A stretch of DNA of 64,000 nucleotides from Akanthomyces muscarius (Eukaryota; Ascomycota; Sordariomycetes; Hypocreales; Cordycipitaceae): contig NC_079241.1 of assembly GCF_028009165.1 (NCBI RefSeq), positions 1,178,001-1,242,000 on the forward strand, written 5' to 3'. Each line of letters opens with the position of its first letter. Position 1 is the stretch's first letter. Shown here piece after piece: positions 1 through 10,260 of this stretch. Both the position numbers and the translations under genes were made by a program. The notes below the pieces were generated by a model. The model was given only the letters and a program-made list of their open reading frames with translations. It searched no databases and had not been told where the DNA came from.

Positions 1-411
1 GCGCCAGCGCTCCTTGCCGACCTTGCTCTTCATCTCATCCTCGTTGATCACGGCCGCGGGGTCAAACTCGGGGAAATCCGTCTTGAGGTGCTCGTAGATG
101 TCGTCGTCCATCTTGGTCAAGCGCAGCGAGGAGCCGCGCACGCGCTCCAGGATGGCCCAGTATGTTTGCAGGTGCTGCACGGCCTTGACGGCGAATTGCT
201 TCTCCATCTGTTCAGATTGTTATTAACTTTGCTTCATTCGTGCACCCAAGAGGCATTGCCGCGCAGCACGAAGCTGTGGCAGCAGTGACATCATGCCCCT
301 CTTGGAAAGGTTTTTTGAGTAACCTACATCTTCCATGTTGCCGGCATCCTCGGCGTTGAAGCCCGCCGGGACACGGCCCCCGGACACGGACATGCTCTCC
401 ATGGGATCCAT
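1..411 (-). CDS. Chp1/PBDC1 family eEF1A chaperone, C-terminal end outside window
   Basis: The gene runs off the left edge. Exon 1 is 328-411 and exon 2 is 1-207, joined over an intron (208-327) with donor gtaggt and acceptor cag; the join gives a continuous frame. The protein starts MDPMESMSVSGGR, then FNAEDAGNMEDMEKQFAV, followed by a segment with TYWAILE and LRLTKMDDDIYEHL. These blocks match my recollection of the DUF757/PBDC1 family (yeast YPL225W), recently described as a ribosome-associated chaperone that helps fold elongation factor eEF1A in the cytosol. The family is about 150 residues long, so roughly half is seen here. The first ATG is used because the conserved FNAEDA block follows it closely. 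Family assignment is fairly sure; function is by homology. Confidence 0.8.
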
Positions 412-1644
412 TGCTGTTGTTTATATCGTAATTCTGTGAGGAAAAGCTTGGTCGTTTAGAAACAAATTCTTGATGGTCGCAAAATCTTGACGTGGGGCTC
501 GAGCCCAGTCGCAAGTGGGATGGAGGGGCAGATGTCATCTCTACAGTGTGACACTGTGCGGCACTGTACGGCTACCTGAAGCTTCCAGATCCCACGCGCA
601 ACGTCCGGATTTCGCCATCTATCGAGGCCCGAGATCAAAAGGAATTCGAGGCGCGATCAACCCCGAAAAGTATTACTACTACTTTGGCGATAGCTATTAG
701 GTCAAATTCATTGCGTTACTCTAACAGAAGATGGACTGCATCCTTTGAGGTGAAGCTATCGGCTATGTTTGAGTCGGCCATGGTATCTTTCATAGGCGTG
801 CCTCGCAAACAGCATTTGTGCTCTCGCTGACACTACTTCCGGCATTCGATCATGTAGCTATGCCTTCATTATCCAATATTTTCCTGAGCTCCTTGTTTGA
901 TTCCCTAGTCCTCTGCACATTCCTCTGACACTTCTCTGGTCGTGCGCAGCTTGACATCCACCCGTGTGCACTTGACACAGTCCGACCATCCACGATGCAA
1001 GGCTCGTGCTGCAAGCTGAGTCGCAGATCGCTCGCCGGGCCGTTCCGACATGGTCGAAGAACCTGGGAATGCGTGTTGTCTGCCCTGGAACCAACAGAAA
1101 TCTGGTTGAGCAACGTGGCCAGCAAACGAGCCAAGTACAGGAAGGCCTATCCATCAATTTCAGGGCCTGTGATGGCCACACTTCCAACTACAGATGATTC
1201 CAACAATGACACCGCCTGACTCAGACACACGTGATGCTCATTCAGCATTTTTTAAAGATTTCACAAAGCCTGATCCTTTCATTATGCTCTCCTTGCGACA
1301 AAAAAACCTTCAGTCATGGGCAACGTTCGGCCTCCTCAGCCGTCTCCATAGCTTGGTGCTGTAGGCACTTGGTGGCCCGGGCGCACCGAACAATAGCAAG
1401 CAAGCCCATTGACAAACAACTGCGGGCGTCAAGCGTGCCGGGGTGCAGTCACTTTTCCTCACAAGACGAAAGAGCCGAGCATTAAGAGATGAGACATCTG
1501 AGTTGTTGCGCCATGAAAGAGATTGGTGTGTGCGTCGAGGAGCGCCCGCTCCGCCGATGCTCGAGTCCAGAGCTTCTTCACATCTCCAGGTCGCACCATT
1601 TACAACACCCCGCTCAAGAGTGATGCTGAGAGTCGTATCTCGAA
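412..1644. other. Intergenic region between divergent genes
   Basis: This stretch separates the Chp1-like gene (left, minus) from the ABC transporter gene (right, plus), so it should hold both promoters. The open frames in it are short, overlap each other on both strands and resemble no family I know. I see no repeat, tRNA or mobile element. Confidence 0.5.
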
Positions 1645-4600
1645 ATGAAAGAGTCAAAATGCGATATAAAGTCGACGGATCAGCGCGGAGGCGTTACAGA
1701 GCTTCTCAACGAGCGACCGAAATGGAGGCATCTCTTTGCTTTTACGACAAAACACCATCTCTACTATCTCGGTGGCGCGGGTCTATCCTCAGCGGGAGCT
1801 GCCGCTCTCCGCACCACCCTCGCGGTTATTCTGGGACGCGTATTCGATATTGTCGCTGCTGTTGGAAATGACCAAATTACAGGATCAGCAGCCTTATCTC
1901 AGGTGTCACGATATTGCATCATACTCGTTGCTCTCGGTGGCGCGCAATGGATCATCAACTCGGCATTCTTGGCTCTCTGGGCCATCTTCGGCGAGTTACA
2001 GGCCAACAATATACGGCAGTCTCTTTTTTCCGGGCTCATCAAGATGGAACGAGCTTGGATTGACTCCCTGCCTCATGGTACTACTGGCTTGGTCGCCTCA
2101 ATCCAACGGTAGGGCTATTTCTGCTTGTAAAAATGAGCCATGCTAAACATAAACACAGGAGAATACACGAAATCCAAGTCGCCACATCTCAGGTCCTTGG
2201 TTATCTCACCGCAGATATTCTTACCGCGATCACTTCGCTGGCCGTTGCATTTTATACCTCGTGGAAGCTGACTCTCGTCCTGCTCGCTACATTACCGCTG
2301 TCTCTCGTCGTGCTAACACTGACGAGCCGAAGAATCCAACCAGCCATTGCAAAACAAACATCCCACCTAGACTCGGCCTCGAAAATGCTCGCCGCATCAC
2401 TAGGCGGCATTGATCTCGTCAAGCTCTACAACGGTTACGCCTGCGAAACTCAAAAGTACATGAGACAGATCGACCGCGCTGCCGAGCAATATCGCCTCCA
2501 GGCCCGATTTAATTCCGTTCAAATCGGATACACCGGTTTCTGGGCTGTGTGCATGTTTGTCATCGGATTCTGGTACGGGCTCATACTCGTCGAGCAAGGA
2601 GAGCCCCCAGGGAATATCCTGACAACATTCTACGCGGTGCTGGCAACACTTCAGGGCATCGAGTCGCTGTTGCCGAATTGGCTCGTCTTTGAGAAAGGGA
2701 TGAGTGCCGGCCAAGTATTACAGGCTTTGCAAGTCGAGGTCATACACGCCGCTGAGGACGATACGAGCACAGCGCGACCTGGCTACTTTGTCGGCGCAAT
2801 TGATTTGAAGGAGGTAAATATCCCAGCACCAAAACGAGTTGACGTTGATCGCTAAAAATACCACAGGTAAACTTTTCTTATCCAACATCACCATCGTTGA
2901 AGCGCCTTGATAAATGTACGCTTTCAATTCCAGCGGCAGAATTCACTTTCATCGTCGGTCGCAGTGGATCTGGAAAGAGCACCATTGCCAACCTCATCTC
3001 AAGAACCTACGAGACGGCCAACGATAGCATATACGTTGACGGGATACCCATAAAGAGGCTTGAAAAGCAGTGGACGCAGCAGAATATTATGCTTTTGGAG
3101 CAGACTCCTGTTGTTTTTAACGACACATTGTTTCGCAACGTTGTGTTTGGACAAGGCGATCCATCTTCGGTCGCAAATCATCGCGTTGTGCAAGCATGCG
3201 AAAAGTTTGGACTTGATTCTACAGTTGCAACCCTGGCTGGCGGATTGCACGCAATCATCGGCGGCAAAGGGTGCCCTTTGAGCGGCGGTCAGCGACAAAG
3301 AATCGCCCTCGCTCGAGCCTACCTCCGAGATCCCGCGGTGCTAATTCTGGATGAGCCTACGTCGGCGCTGGATCAGCACAGCACGGAGATGGTTATGAAC
3401 GCGATCAGAGACTGGCGAAGAGGGAGAACTACTGTCATCATCTCTCACCACCTGGACAGCATGCGCCCCGACGATTTTGTGTACGTGCTGGATAAGGGCA
3501 CAGTGACAAAGAGCGGATTCAAACGGAATTTGGAGCATGCCGACTTAGGCGCCTTTCTGACCGAAGCACTGAACGAAGCTATTAAAGATAGCGCAGCGAA
3601 TCTTCAGATCAACGTCATACCTCCCATTGCAGAAGATATTGCTCAAAACTTCGGTTGCCACGGGTATCAGCAGTCACGAGCGCACGCTCACACGTGGCTG
3701 ATGAGCAGAACTCCTTCTTCAAGCTACAGCCATGCCTCGATTATCTCCCCCAGACTCTCCGTCTTGTCGAATACCGCACGAGTCACGGGCGTGAATGCCA
3801 TGCTCAGACCACCACCGGCTCAGTGCAGCGGTGCCCTTTCTCCGAGCTTGTCGGCCATGGATCAACCCTCAGACGCTGCTCGGCTTTCGTCTGTCGTCAA
3901 CAGGCAATTTCAATCGACACCCTGGAAAGCATCGCTGAATCCCCACACCAGAGATATGCAGCCATCATCGCCCCTTCAGAATGCGCTAGATTTGGAGACC
4001 ATGTCTACTGTCAGTGAGGCGTCGAGGTTTCTCAAGAAGAAGAAGCGCCGGGTTGTCGAGCTCGGCGTAGTGACTAAAAGTCAGAAACGATCTCGAAACA
4101 TGTCTTTCTGGAGCATCATTCGAAGTGTCGCACCGGCTCTTGACGGCCCCAACATTTCGTGTCTTGCCCTTGGCGTCCTCACCACCATGATTGGGGCCTT
4201 GAGCACACCAGCATTCTCGTTTTGCCTGGCGAAGCTCCTGGCGGCGATGTGGTCAACGGGGGACAAGAATGCGGAAGGAAAGCAGTGGGCTTTTTATCTA
4301 ATCATTATTGCCATTGTGGACGGCGTCTGCGCAGGCTTTGGACGTTATCTCCTCGAATCGTCTGCGCAAGCGTGGGTAGACTCGGTCCGGCGCTCTGCCC
4401 TCGAAAACATACTCCATCAGCCAAAATCATGGCTGATCGACGACAAGAATTCGCATACACGTATCCTCGAGGCGTTTAATGTGCATGCCGAAGAGATGCG
4501 AAACATTGTGGGTCGGTTCGTGCCCATCATCGTCTCCGTCGCCACCATGACTTCTGCGTCTATTGTCTGGGCGCTCATCGTCTGCTGGAATCTGACATTG

Positions 4601-5896
4601 ATTGCTCTCGCGCCGCTGCCGCTAATCATCATCGCTCTCAAGACGTATACGTTTCTGGGCAAGGAATGGGAAACGAAATGCTCCAATGCCGTAGAGCATG
4701 CGGGCCAGATTCTCGGAGAGGTGCTCACCTTTAGTCGCACCATTGCCAACTGCGGTCTCGACAAACACTTTGCCGGCAAGTTTGCACAAGCTGGGACTCA
4801 GTGCCTTCGGCTTGGATTCAAGAGGGCCATCTATATATGTCCCTTGTTTGGGCTGTACCAGGCCTTCAGCTACGCCCTGACCTCGCTCATGTTTTACTAC
4901 GGAACTTTGATCCTCACGCACAGCAACCCCGTGTCTGTTGACAGCGTCTTGCAAGTCATGAATCTGCTGCTCTTCAGCATCGGCACCGCAACGGAGCTGC
5001 TCAGCGCCATGCCGCAGATCACAATGACGACGGCCTCTGCGGCGCGCGTTCTAGCCTACACGCAGCTGCCCGACGGGGAGCTGTCGCCAGAGATTAAATC
5101 CCAAGGCGGCCGGGCGAACCTCTTGCCCATCTGCATGCGAAATCTCACGTTTGCCTACCCTAACCAGGACTGCCGCAACACGCTCGCCAACGTCACACTC
5201 GACATCCTGCCCGGGCAGTGCACCGTTCTCGTCGGCGCCTCGGGTTGCGGCAAGTCGACGCTGCTCTCCCTCATCCTCGGCCTGCACCGCCCCTCGCCGG
5301 AATTCGCCCTCTCCTATGCCGACACACCATTGCCCGTGATGAACCCGCAGCAGCTCCGCGCCACCGTCGGCTACGTCACGCAGACGCCCTTTCTATTTCC
5401 CACCACCATTGCCGAGAATATCGTCTACGGCCTCGACCGGGCCTCTACGCTGCGGCACCTTAACAACATCCGCGCCGCCGCGCGCGACGCCGGCATCGAC
5501 GAGTTTGTCATGTCCCTGCCCGAGGGCTACAGCACGGTGGTCGGAGAGGGTGGGACGGCGCTGTCTGGCGGGCAGGCGCAGCGCGTGACAATTGCGCGGG
5601 CGCTGGTGCGCCGCCCCTCACTGCTCGTCATGGACGAGCCCACCAGCGCGCTAGACCAGGAGAGCGCCGCGGGCATCCGGGCGTGCATCGCGGAGCTGGT
5701 GGTACGCTGGCGCGCCGAGCGCCGCTCGGCGGCCGTGGTCGTGGCGACGCACAATGTGGAAATGATGCGCGTCGCCGACATGGTCGTCGTCATGGACAAT
5801 GGGCGCAACGTCGAGCAGGGTGCGTTTGAGGACCTGTGGTTCAACGGCGACGTATTCAAGCGATTGGTGCGGCAACACGAAAATGACCCGATATGA
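1645..5896 (+). CDS. Full-size ABC-B transporter, Ste6 (a-pheromone exporter) type
   Basis: Three exons, 1645-2108, 2159-2813 and 2867-5896, give a closed frame of 1382 residues; both introns are about 50 nt with gtaggg/acag and gtaaat/acag borders. The order is TMD1-NBD1-TMD2-NBD2. NBD1 has Walker A GRSGSGKST, signature LSGGQRQR and Walker B VLILDEPTSALD. NBD2 has GASGCGKST, LSGGQAQR and LLVMDEPTSALD. A Ser-rich linker of about 150-200 residues lies between NBD1 and TMD2. Such a protein exports hydrophobic or prenylated peptides or drugs through the plasma membrane using ATP. The long linker and divergent membrane parts resemble fungal Ste6, which exports the farnesylated a-type pheromone, more than Pgp-type multidrug pumps. 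The substrate is inference; another ABCB exporter is the alternative. Confidence 0.85.
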
Positions 5897-6429
5897 ATCT
5901 CCTTTCTTCCTAGAACTTATTCATTGCGTTATGAACTTATGATACATGTCCATGGTTCTTTCATTTTGCATCAAGGCGTGGCGGTGGAATCATGGCATGA
6001 TCACTTTCACTCCTGCTTGCGGAGAATAGAACCAATTCGTCCATTATATGTGGTTTATATATCAGGAATAAAACAAAAAAAAGCAAAGCGATCTACATGT
6101 AACCGCAATTTTTCAAATCATACGTCGTCAAGATGTGTGTAGCCAAATGATGTGTACCGTTTAGCTGAAACAAGAAAGAAACAAGCAGACTGGGCACAAG
6201 CAGATAAAACGAACAAATCTGGGGGAAAGCGAAAGCTGCTTCTCATGTATCAACCGCCTTCTTTGTTTCAACTCCCTCCTTGAATGCGGCGAGAAAAACG
6301 TCTCGCCGTAGTGTGACTGTCTTGTCGTATATGAAAGACACCTTCCCATGAATAAATAGTGTAAACAATATGCAATTATGTAATAAAAAGTTTTTAGGCA
6401 ATATAGATGGCCGCAGGCTGTAGTCTCGT
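5897..6429. other. Intergenic region between convergent genes
   Basis: This short AT-rich stretch lies between the ends of the ABC transporter and the calcium ATPase genes and should contain both 3' UTRs. Candidate polyadenylation signals (aataaa-like, near 6067 and 6350) are visible on the plus strand. No gene is supported. Confidence 0.4.
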
Positions 6430-9400
6430 CTATCGACGTTTAGAGCGGAGAAACGACTCCCACGTGAACCCGTTGCGCGCCTTGGGTCGTGTGTGCGTGA
6501 GCTGCGGCCTCGTCGGCTCGACCCATTTATATGTGGCCGGGACTCTGTTGCGGCGCCGCCGCGGCGTCTCATCCTCCTTGCCCGCATTCATGTAGCGCAG
6601 TATGTTCTCATCCTGGCTCGGGGGCACGCGGTGGTTGATCCATGTGCCGAGGATTGGGTCCTCCTTGGGCGTGCGCGGGTGAATCTCGAGCAGGTCGCGG
6701 TCCACGGAGCGGCCGACCTTGGCCGCCTCGATGAGGCCGAGGAGATCAACCTCGCGCTCGGGCTTGTCTTGATCCGCGCCGTCGTCGCGGGCGCGCTGGG
6801 CGGCGATCTCGAGGGCCTGGCGCTGCTCGGGCGTCATCTCGAGATCCTGGCCCTCGCCCTTGAGCTGCTGCAGCAGCTGGCGGCCGTGGCGGGACATCAT
6901 CTCCTCCACCGCGCTGAGGGGCTCGGGCTGCCTAGCTTGCTCCTCTGCGTCTTGCTGCTGCTTCTTCTTGCGCAGGCGCGGCAGGCGGCGCTGCACGGGG
7001 CCGGTGACAGTCATGAAGGCAGACTTGATGGCTAGGAAAAAACGTAGGACCCAGCGGTCAGGGACCTGGCGGATCAGTGCACCAAGCGGAATGGTGAGTA
7101 TGCCAAAGAGCATACTCCACCCCCACTGGGCACCACTGAGGGGTACCGTGTCGAATGCCTCGCCACCTTTGAAGATGATGATGAACTGGCCAGCCAGGGT
7201 GAGGCATTGGACGCCAATGAACCAAGGGTTGCGCAATACACCCTGGTACCAAATATCGAGCTTGTTGTCGACTCGTCGGCAGTTGTGCTGGTTGAAGAAT
7301 TGCATCCAGACGTAGATGTTGAAGACAAAGGTTTGGAGCTTCTCAATATCGTTTGTGGTGGTAGGGTCAAAGATGTCCCATCCAATGTAATGAACCAAGA
7401 AGATGACAAGGAGCTGGTAGATGGACTGTCCGAGAATCATCTTCCACATGGTTATGCTGACAACCGGGGCGTTGCGGGGTTCAGGCTTTCGCTTCAAAAA
7501 GTCTGGAGAAGGATGGTCGGTGGCCAAGCCAAGAGAAGCAAAGATGTCCATGATCAAGTTGATCCAGAGAAGCTGAACCACGGTAAAGACGGAGTCTCCT
7601 ACCAGCTCTGACACGACTGTAATGATACCGGCCGTAATGTTGATTGTAAACTGAAACTGGCAAAACTTCTTCACGGCGTCGTTGACGGTACGGCCCCAGC
7701 TCAGAGCCTTGACAATGGAAGCAAAGTTGTCGTCGAGTAGGATAATGGACGCTGCCTCCTTAGCGACCTCTGTGCCCTGCAACCCCATGGCGAAGCCGAC
7801 ATCGGCGGCCTTCAGTGCAAGGGCGTCGTTGGTACCGTCGCCGGTGACAGCAACTGTTTCTTTCATGCCACGAAGGCGCGACACCAATAGAAGTTTATCT
7901 TCGGGGCTAGATCGCGCGAGGACCTGGAGGCGAGGAATGACGCTGTCAAGTTGTTCAGGAGACAATCTTCGGAAAGTCGGCCCATCCATGGCAATTCCGC
8001 CAGACGTATAGATGCCACATTCAGTCGCAACAGCTTTGGCTGTCACGAAGTTGTCACCAGTAATCATGCGAACAAAAACACCAGCCTCTTGGCATTTCTT
8101 GACAGAGTCAACAACTTCCGGTCGAAGAGGATCTCTGATGCCAAACAAGCCAACATGGACAAGGCCGGAAGCGAACCATTCCAGATTGACCGCCGCCGGG
8201 TCGTCGTCTGGGCTGTCAAACACCTCTGAAGCTTCAAAATCGCGGAAAGCAACGGCGACCGGGCGCAACATCTGTCCAGCATACTCCTGGATAGAGTCGC
8301 GTACGCTTGTTCGATCCTCCTCACTTAGACGGGCGGTGCTGATGCGGTATTCCGTATCAGAAATGGTATAGGCACAATACTCAAATACAACTTCCGCGGC
8401 GCCTTTGATGAGCAGGCGATACCGTCCGTTGGGAAGCTTGATGAGAACAGCCATCCACTTCCTCGTCGAGTCAAAGGGAAACATTGTGAGCGCGGGCGTA
8501 TTGGCGCGCTCTTCGCGAAGCGGCCCCATCCCCAAATGATCATGAGAGAACTTGAGCAGAGCGGTTTCTGTGCTAGAGCCAACGTAGTTGGGCTTGGAGC
8601 TATCATCGGTCTCAAAGGCTGTCGAGTTCAAAGCGATGCTATCCTTGATAAGATCACGCAGGTCAGTTGATAGATGCGAGGTTGCGTAGCTCGAGGTCTC
8701 GCTCTTGACCACGACTGTAGTCGGCGCACCAGGCACGGCCTCTTTAGTCTCTGTGTCGTCAAAACTGCATTCTAGACCGATCCGACCAGCAACAACCGTC
8801 ATCTTATTCTGGGTCAATGTACCAGTTTTGTCGGAGCACACGGTCGTCGCGTTGCCCATGATTTCGCAGGATCGAATGAGGCGAACTAGGTTGTTGTCCT
8901 TCAGCATGCGCTTGGTGGCGAAAGCAAGGGCGATGGTGACGTTGAGAGCGAGGCCTTCAGGAACCGTAATGATGACTACGGTAATGGCCAGAATCAAGAT
9001 TCCAAAGAATTTCTCGGCCTTTTCAGATGGCCCGATGCCCTTGAGGTCGTCCAAGTTGACCATGAAGCGGATGAAGAGGATGAGGAAGAAGACAGAGCCG
9101 GCGGCGGCACCAAACAGGATAAGCTGCTTTCCGAGCCGGCCGAGCTTGGCTTGGAGAGGTGTCTCTTCCACATCTTCGCGCAGGGAGATGAGTGTCCTTC
9201 CATAGGTCGAGTTGGCACCTACCGCCGTCACCAGGTACTGGCCTACACCGCGGCAGATGGTGGTGCCGCTGAAGAGGAAGGGGTCGGCGCGGGTGGCATG
9301 GGTCGGGTCGTGGTCGTTTGCGAGGGTCTTGTGAACGAGGCCGGCTTCGCCAGAGACCGAGGATTCGTCGACGTGCAAGCCAGCAGCACTGACGAGGACA

Positions 9401-10260
9401 CCGTCGGCGGCAAGCACCTCGCCAGCTTCGACGTGCAGCACGTCGCCGACCATGACGTCGTAGACGGAGACGTGCTGAATCCTGCCATGACGCAGGACAG
9501 CAACATCGCGCTGGGATTTACGCTCGTTGAGCTTTTCAAACTTGTGATTTTTCTGCCAGTCGGTGGCGGCGCTGGCAAAGATGATGACGAGAATGGCAAT
9601 GACGACGGTGACGCCGTCTACCCACTCAATGTTGGCATTCTTGCTCTTGGCGTCGACGGACTGGTAGATGCCAATGGCGAGGGAGATGCAGGCGGAAATG
9701 GTCAGCAGTATGAGGAGCTTGTCGTTGAAGGCAATCCACATGAGGCGGAAGAAGGATTTTTGGGGTCGTCGCGGCAGTCGGTTGGCGCCATAGATGCGGC
9801 GGCGGTCTACAAAGTGGCTGTCGGGCTCGTCTCCTATTCGCAGCGTGAGGCCGGTGCCGGTCGATCTGGAGGGCAGGACCTGTTCGATGGTGGGATCGCG
9901 TTCTTCCCTCGCAGCGGCGACGGCCTCGTCAAAGGTGATGCGGCCGGGCAGCTTGGCCTCGTCGGCGCTGAGGCCCGTGGCGACGTTGGCTCGCAGGCCG
10001 CCGGCCAGGCCGTAGAGACCGCCAAAGACGTCGAGGGCGGCCATGCTGCGGTACGTCAGGAGCTTGTAGAGCTGCGTGGTGGAAAAGGCAAAGGGGCCGC
10101 TGTCCGAGTCGGGCTCCTCGTCGAGGACGTCTCGAGAAATGTCCTCAAACGAGGCGGGCGCGGCGGCCGTGTCGTCGGGGTTGCTGTTGGGCACAGCAGC
10201 AGCAGCAGCGAGTCGCTCATGGCGCGAGGCCGGGCCCGGGACCGGCGTGATTTCGTCCAT
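6430..10260 (-). CDS. Calcium-transporting P-type ATPase, PMC1/PMCA type
   Basis: A single open frame of 1276 residues without introns. Motifs in order are the actuator loop, the PEGLALNV stretch of membrane helix 4, the phosphorylation site SDKTGTLTQNK (Asp about 477), the nucleotide-binding region ending in MITGDNFVTAKAVA, the hinge TGDGTNDALALKAADVGFAMG-like block, and four or more C-terminal helices. This is a type IIB Ca2+-ATPase, which pumps cytosolic calcium into the vacuole or out of the cell. Fungal members are Pmc1 and NCA-2/PmcA; length and the charged C-terminal tail of about 180 residues fit. The N-terminal 60-80 residues are low complexity, so the exact start is likely but not certain. 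It probably responds to calcineurin signalling as its relatives do, though no site was identified here. Confidence 0.93.
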   Translation of the reverse strand: MDEITPVPGPASRHERLAAAAAVPNSNPDDTAAAPASFEDISRDVLDEEPDSDSGPFAFSTTQLYKLLTYRSMAALDVFGGLYGLAGGLRANVATGLSADEAKLPGRITFDEAVAAAREERDPTIEQVLPSRSTGTGLTLRIGDEPDSHFVDRRRIYGANRLPRRPQKSFFRLMWIAFNDKLLILLTISACISLAIGIYQSVDAKSKNANIEWVDGVTVVIAILVIIFASAATDWQKNHKFEKLNERKSQRDVAVLRHGRIQHVSVYDVMVGDVLHVEAGEVLAADGVLVSAAGLHVDESSVSGEAGLVHKTLANDHDPTHATRADPFLFSGTTICRGVGQYLVTAVGANSTYGRTLISLREDVEETPLQAKLGRLGKQLILFGAAAGSVFFLILFIRFMVNLDDLKGIGPSEKAEKFFGILILAITVVIITVPEGLALNVTIALAFATKRMLKDNNLVRLIRSCEIMGNATTVCSDKTGTLTQNKMTVVAGRIGLECSFDDTETKEAVPGAPTTVVVKSETSSYATSHLSTDLRDLIKDSIALNSTAFETDDSSKPNYVGSSTETALLKFSHDHLGMGPLREERANTPALTMFPFDSTRKWMAVLIKLPNGRYRLLIKGAAEVVFEYCAYTISDTEYRISTARLSEEDRTSVRDSIQEYAGQMLRPVAVAFRDFEASEVFDSPDDDPAAVNLEWFASGLVHVGLFGIRDPLRPEVVDSVKKCQEAGVFVRMITGDNFVTAKAVATECGIYTSGGIAMDGPTFRRLSPEQLDSVIPRLQVLARSSPEDKLLLVSRLRGMKETVAVTGDGTNDALALKAADVGFAMGLQGTEVAKEAASIILLDDNFASIVKALSWGRTVNDAVKKFCQFQFTINITAGIITVVSELVGDSVFTVVQLLWINLIMDIFASLGLATDHPSPDFLKRKPEPRNAPVVSITMWKMILGQSIYQLLVIFLVHYIGWDIFDPTTTNDIEKLQTFVFNIYVWMQFFNQHNCRRVDNKLDIWYQGVLRNPWFIGVQCLTLAGQFIIIFKGGEAFDTVPLSGAQWGWSMLFGILTIPLGALIRQVPDRWVLRFFLAIKSAFMTVTGPVQRRLPRLRKKKQQQDAEEQARQPEPLSAVEEMMSRHGRQLLQQLKGEGQDLEMTPEQRQALEIAAQRARDDGADQDKPEREVDLLGLIEAAKVGRSVDRDLLEIHPRTPKEDPILGTWINHRVPPSQDENILRYMNAGKEDETPRRRRNRVPATYKWVEPTRPQLTHTRPKARNGFTWESFLRSKRR

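Noticed and set aside
5709..5716. GGCGCGCC in the ABC transporter gene, also at 56405 in SPT5
   Set aside because: These lie in GC-rich coding sequence and are not promoter elements; they were noted as background for the cluster motif.
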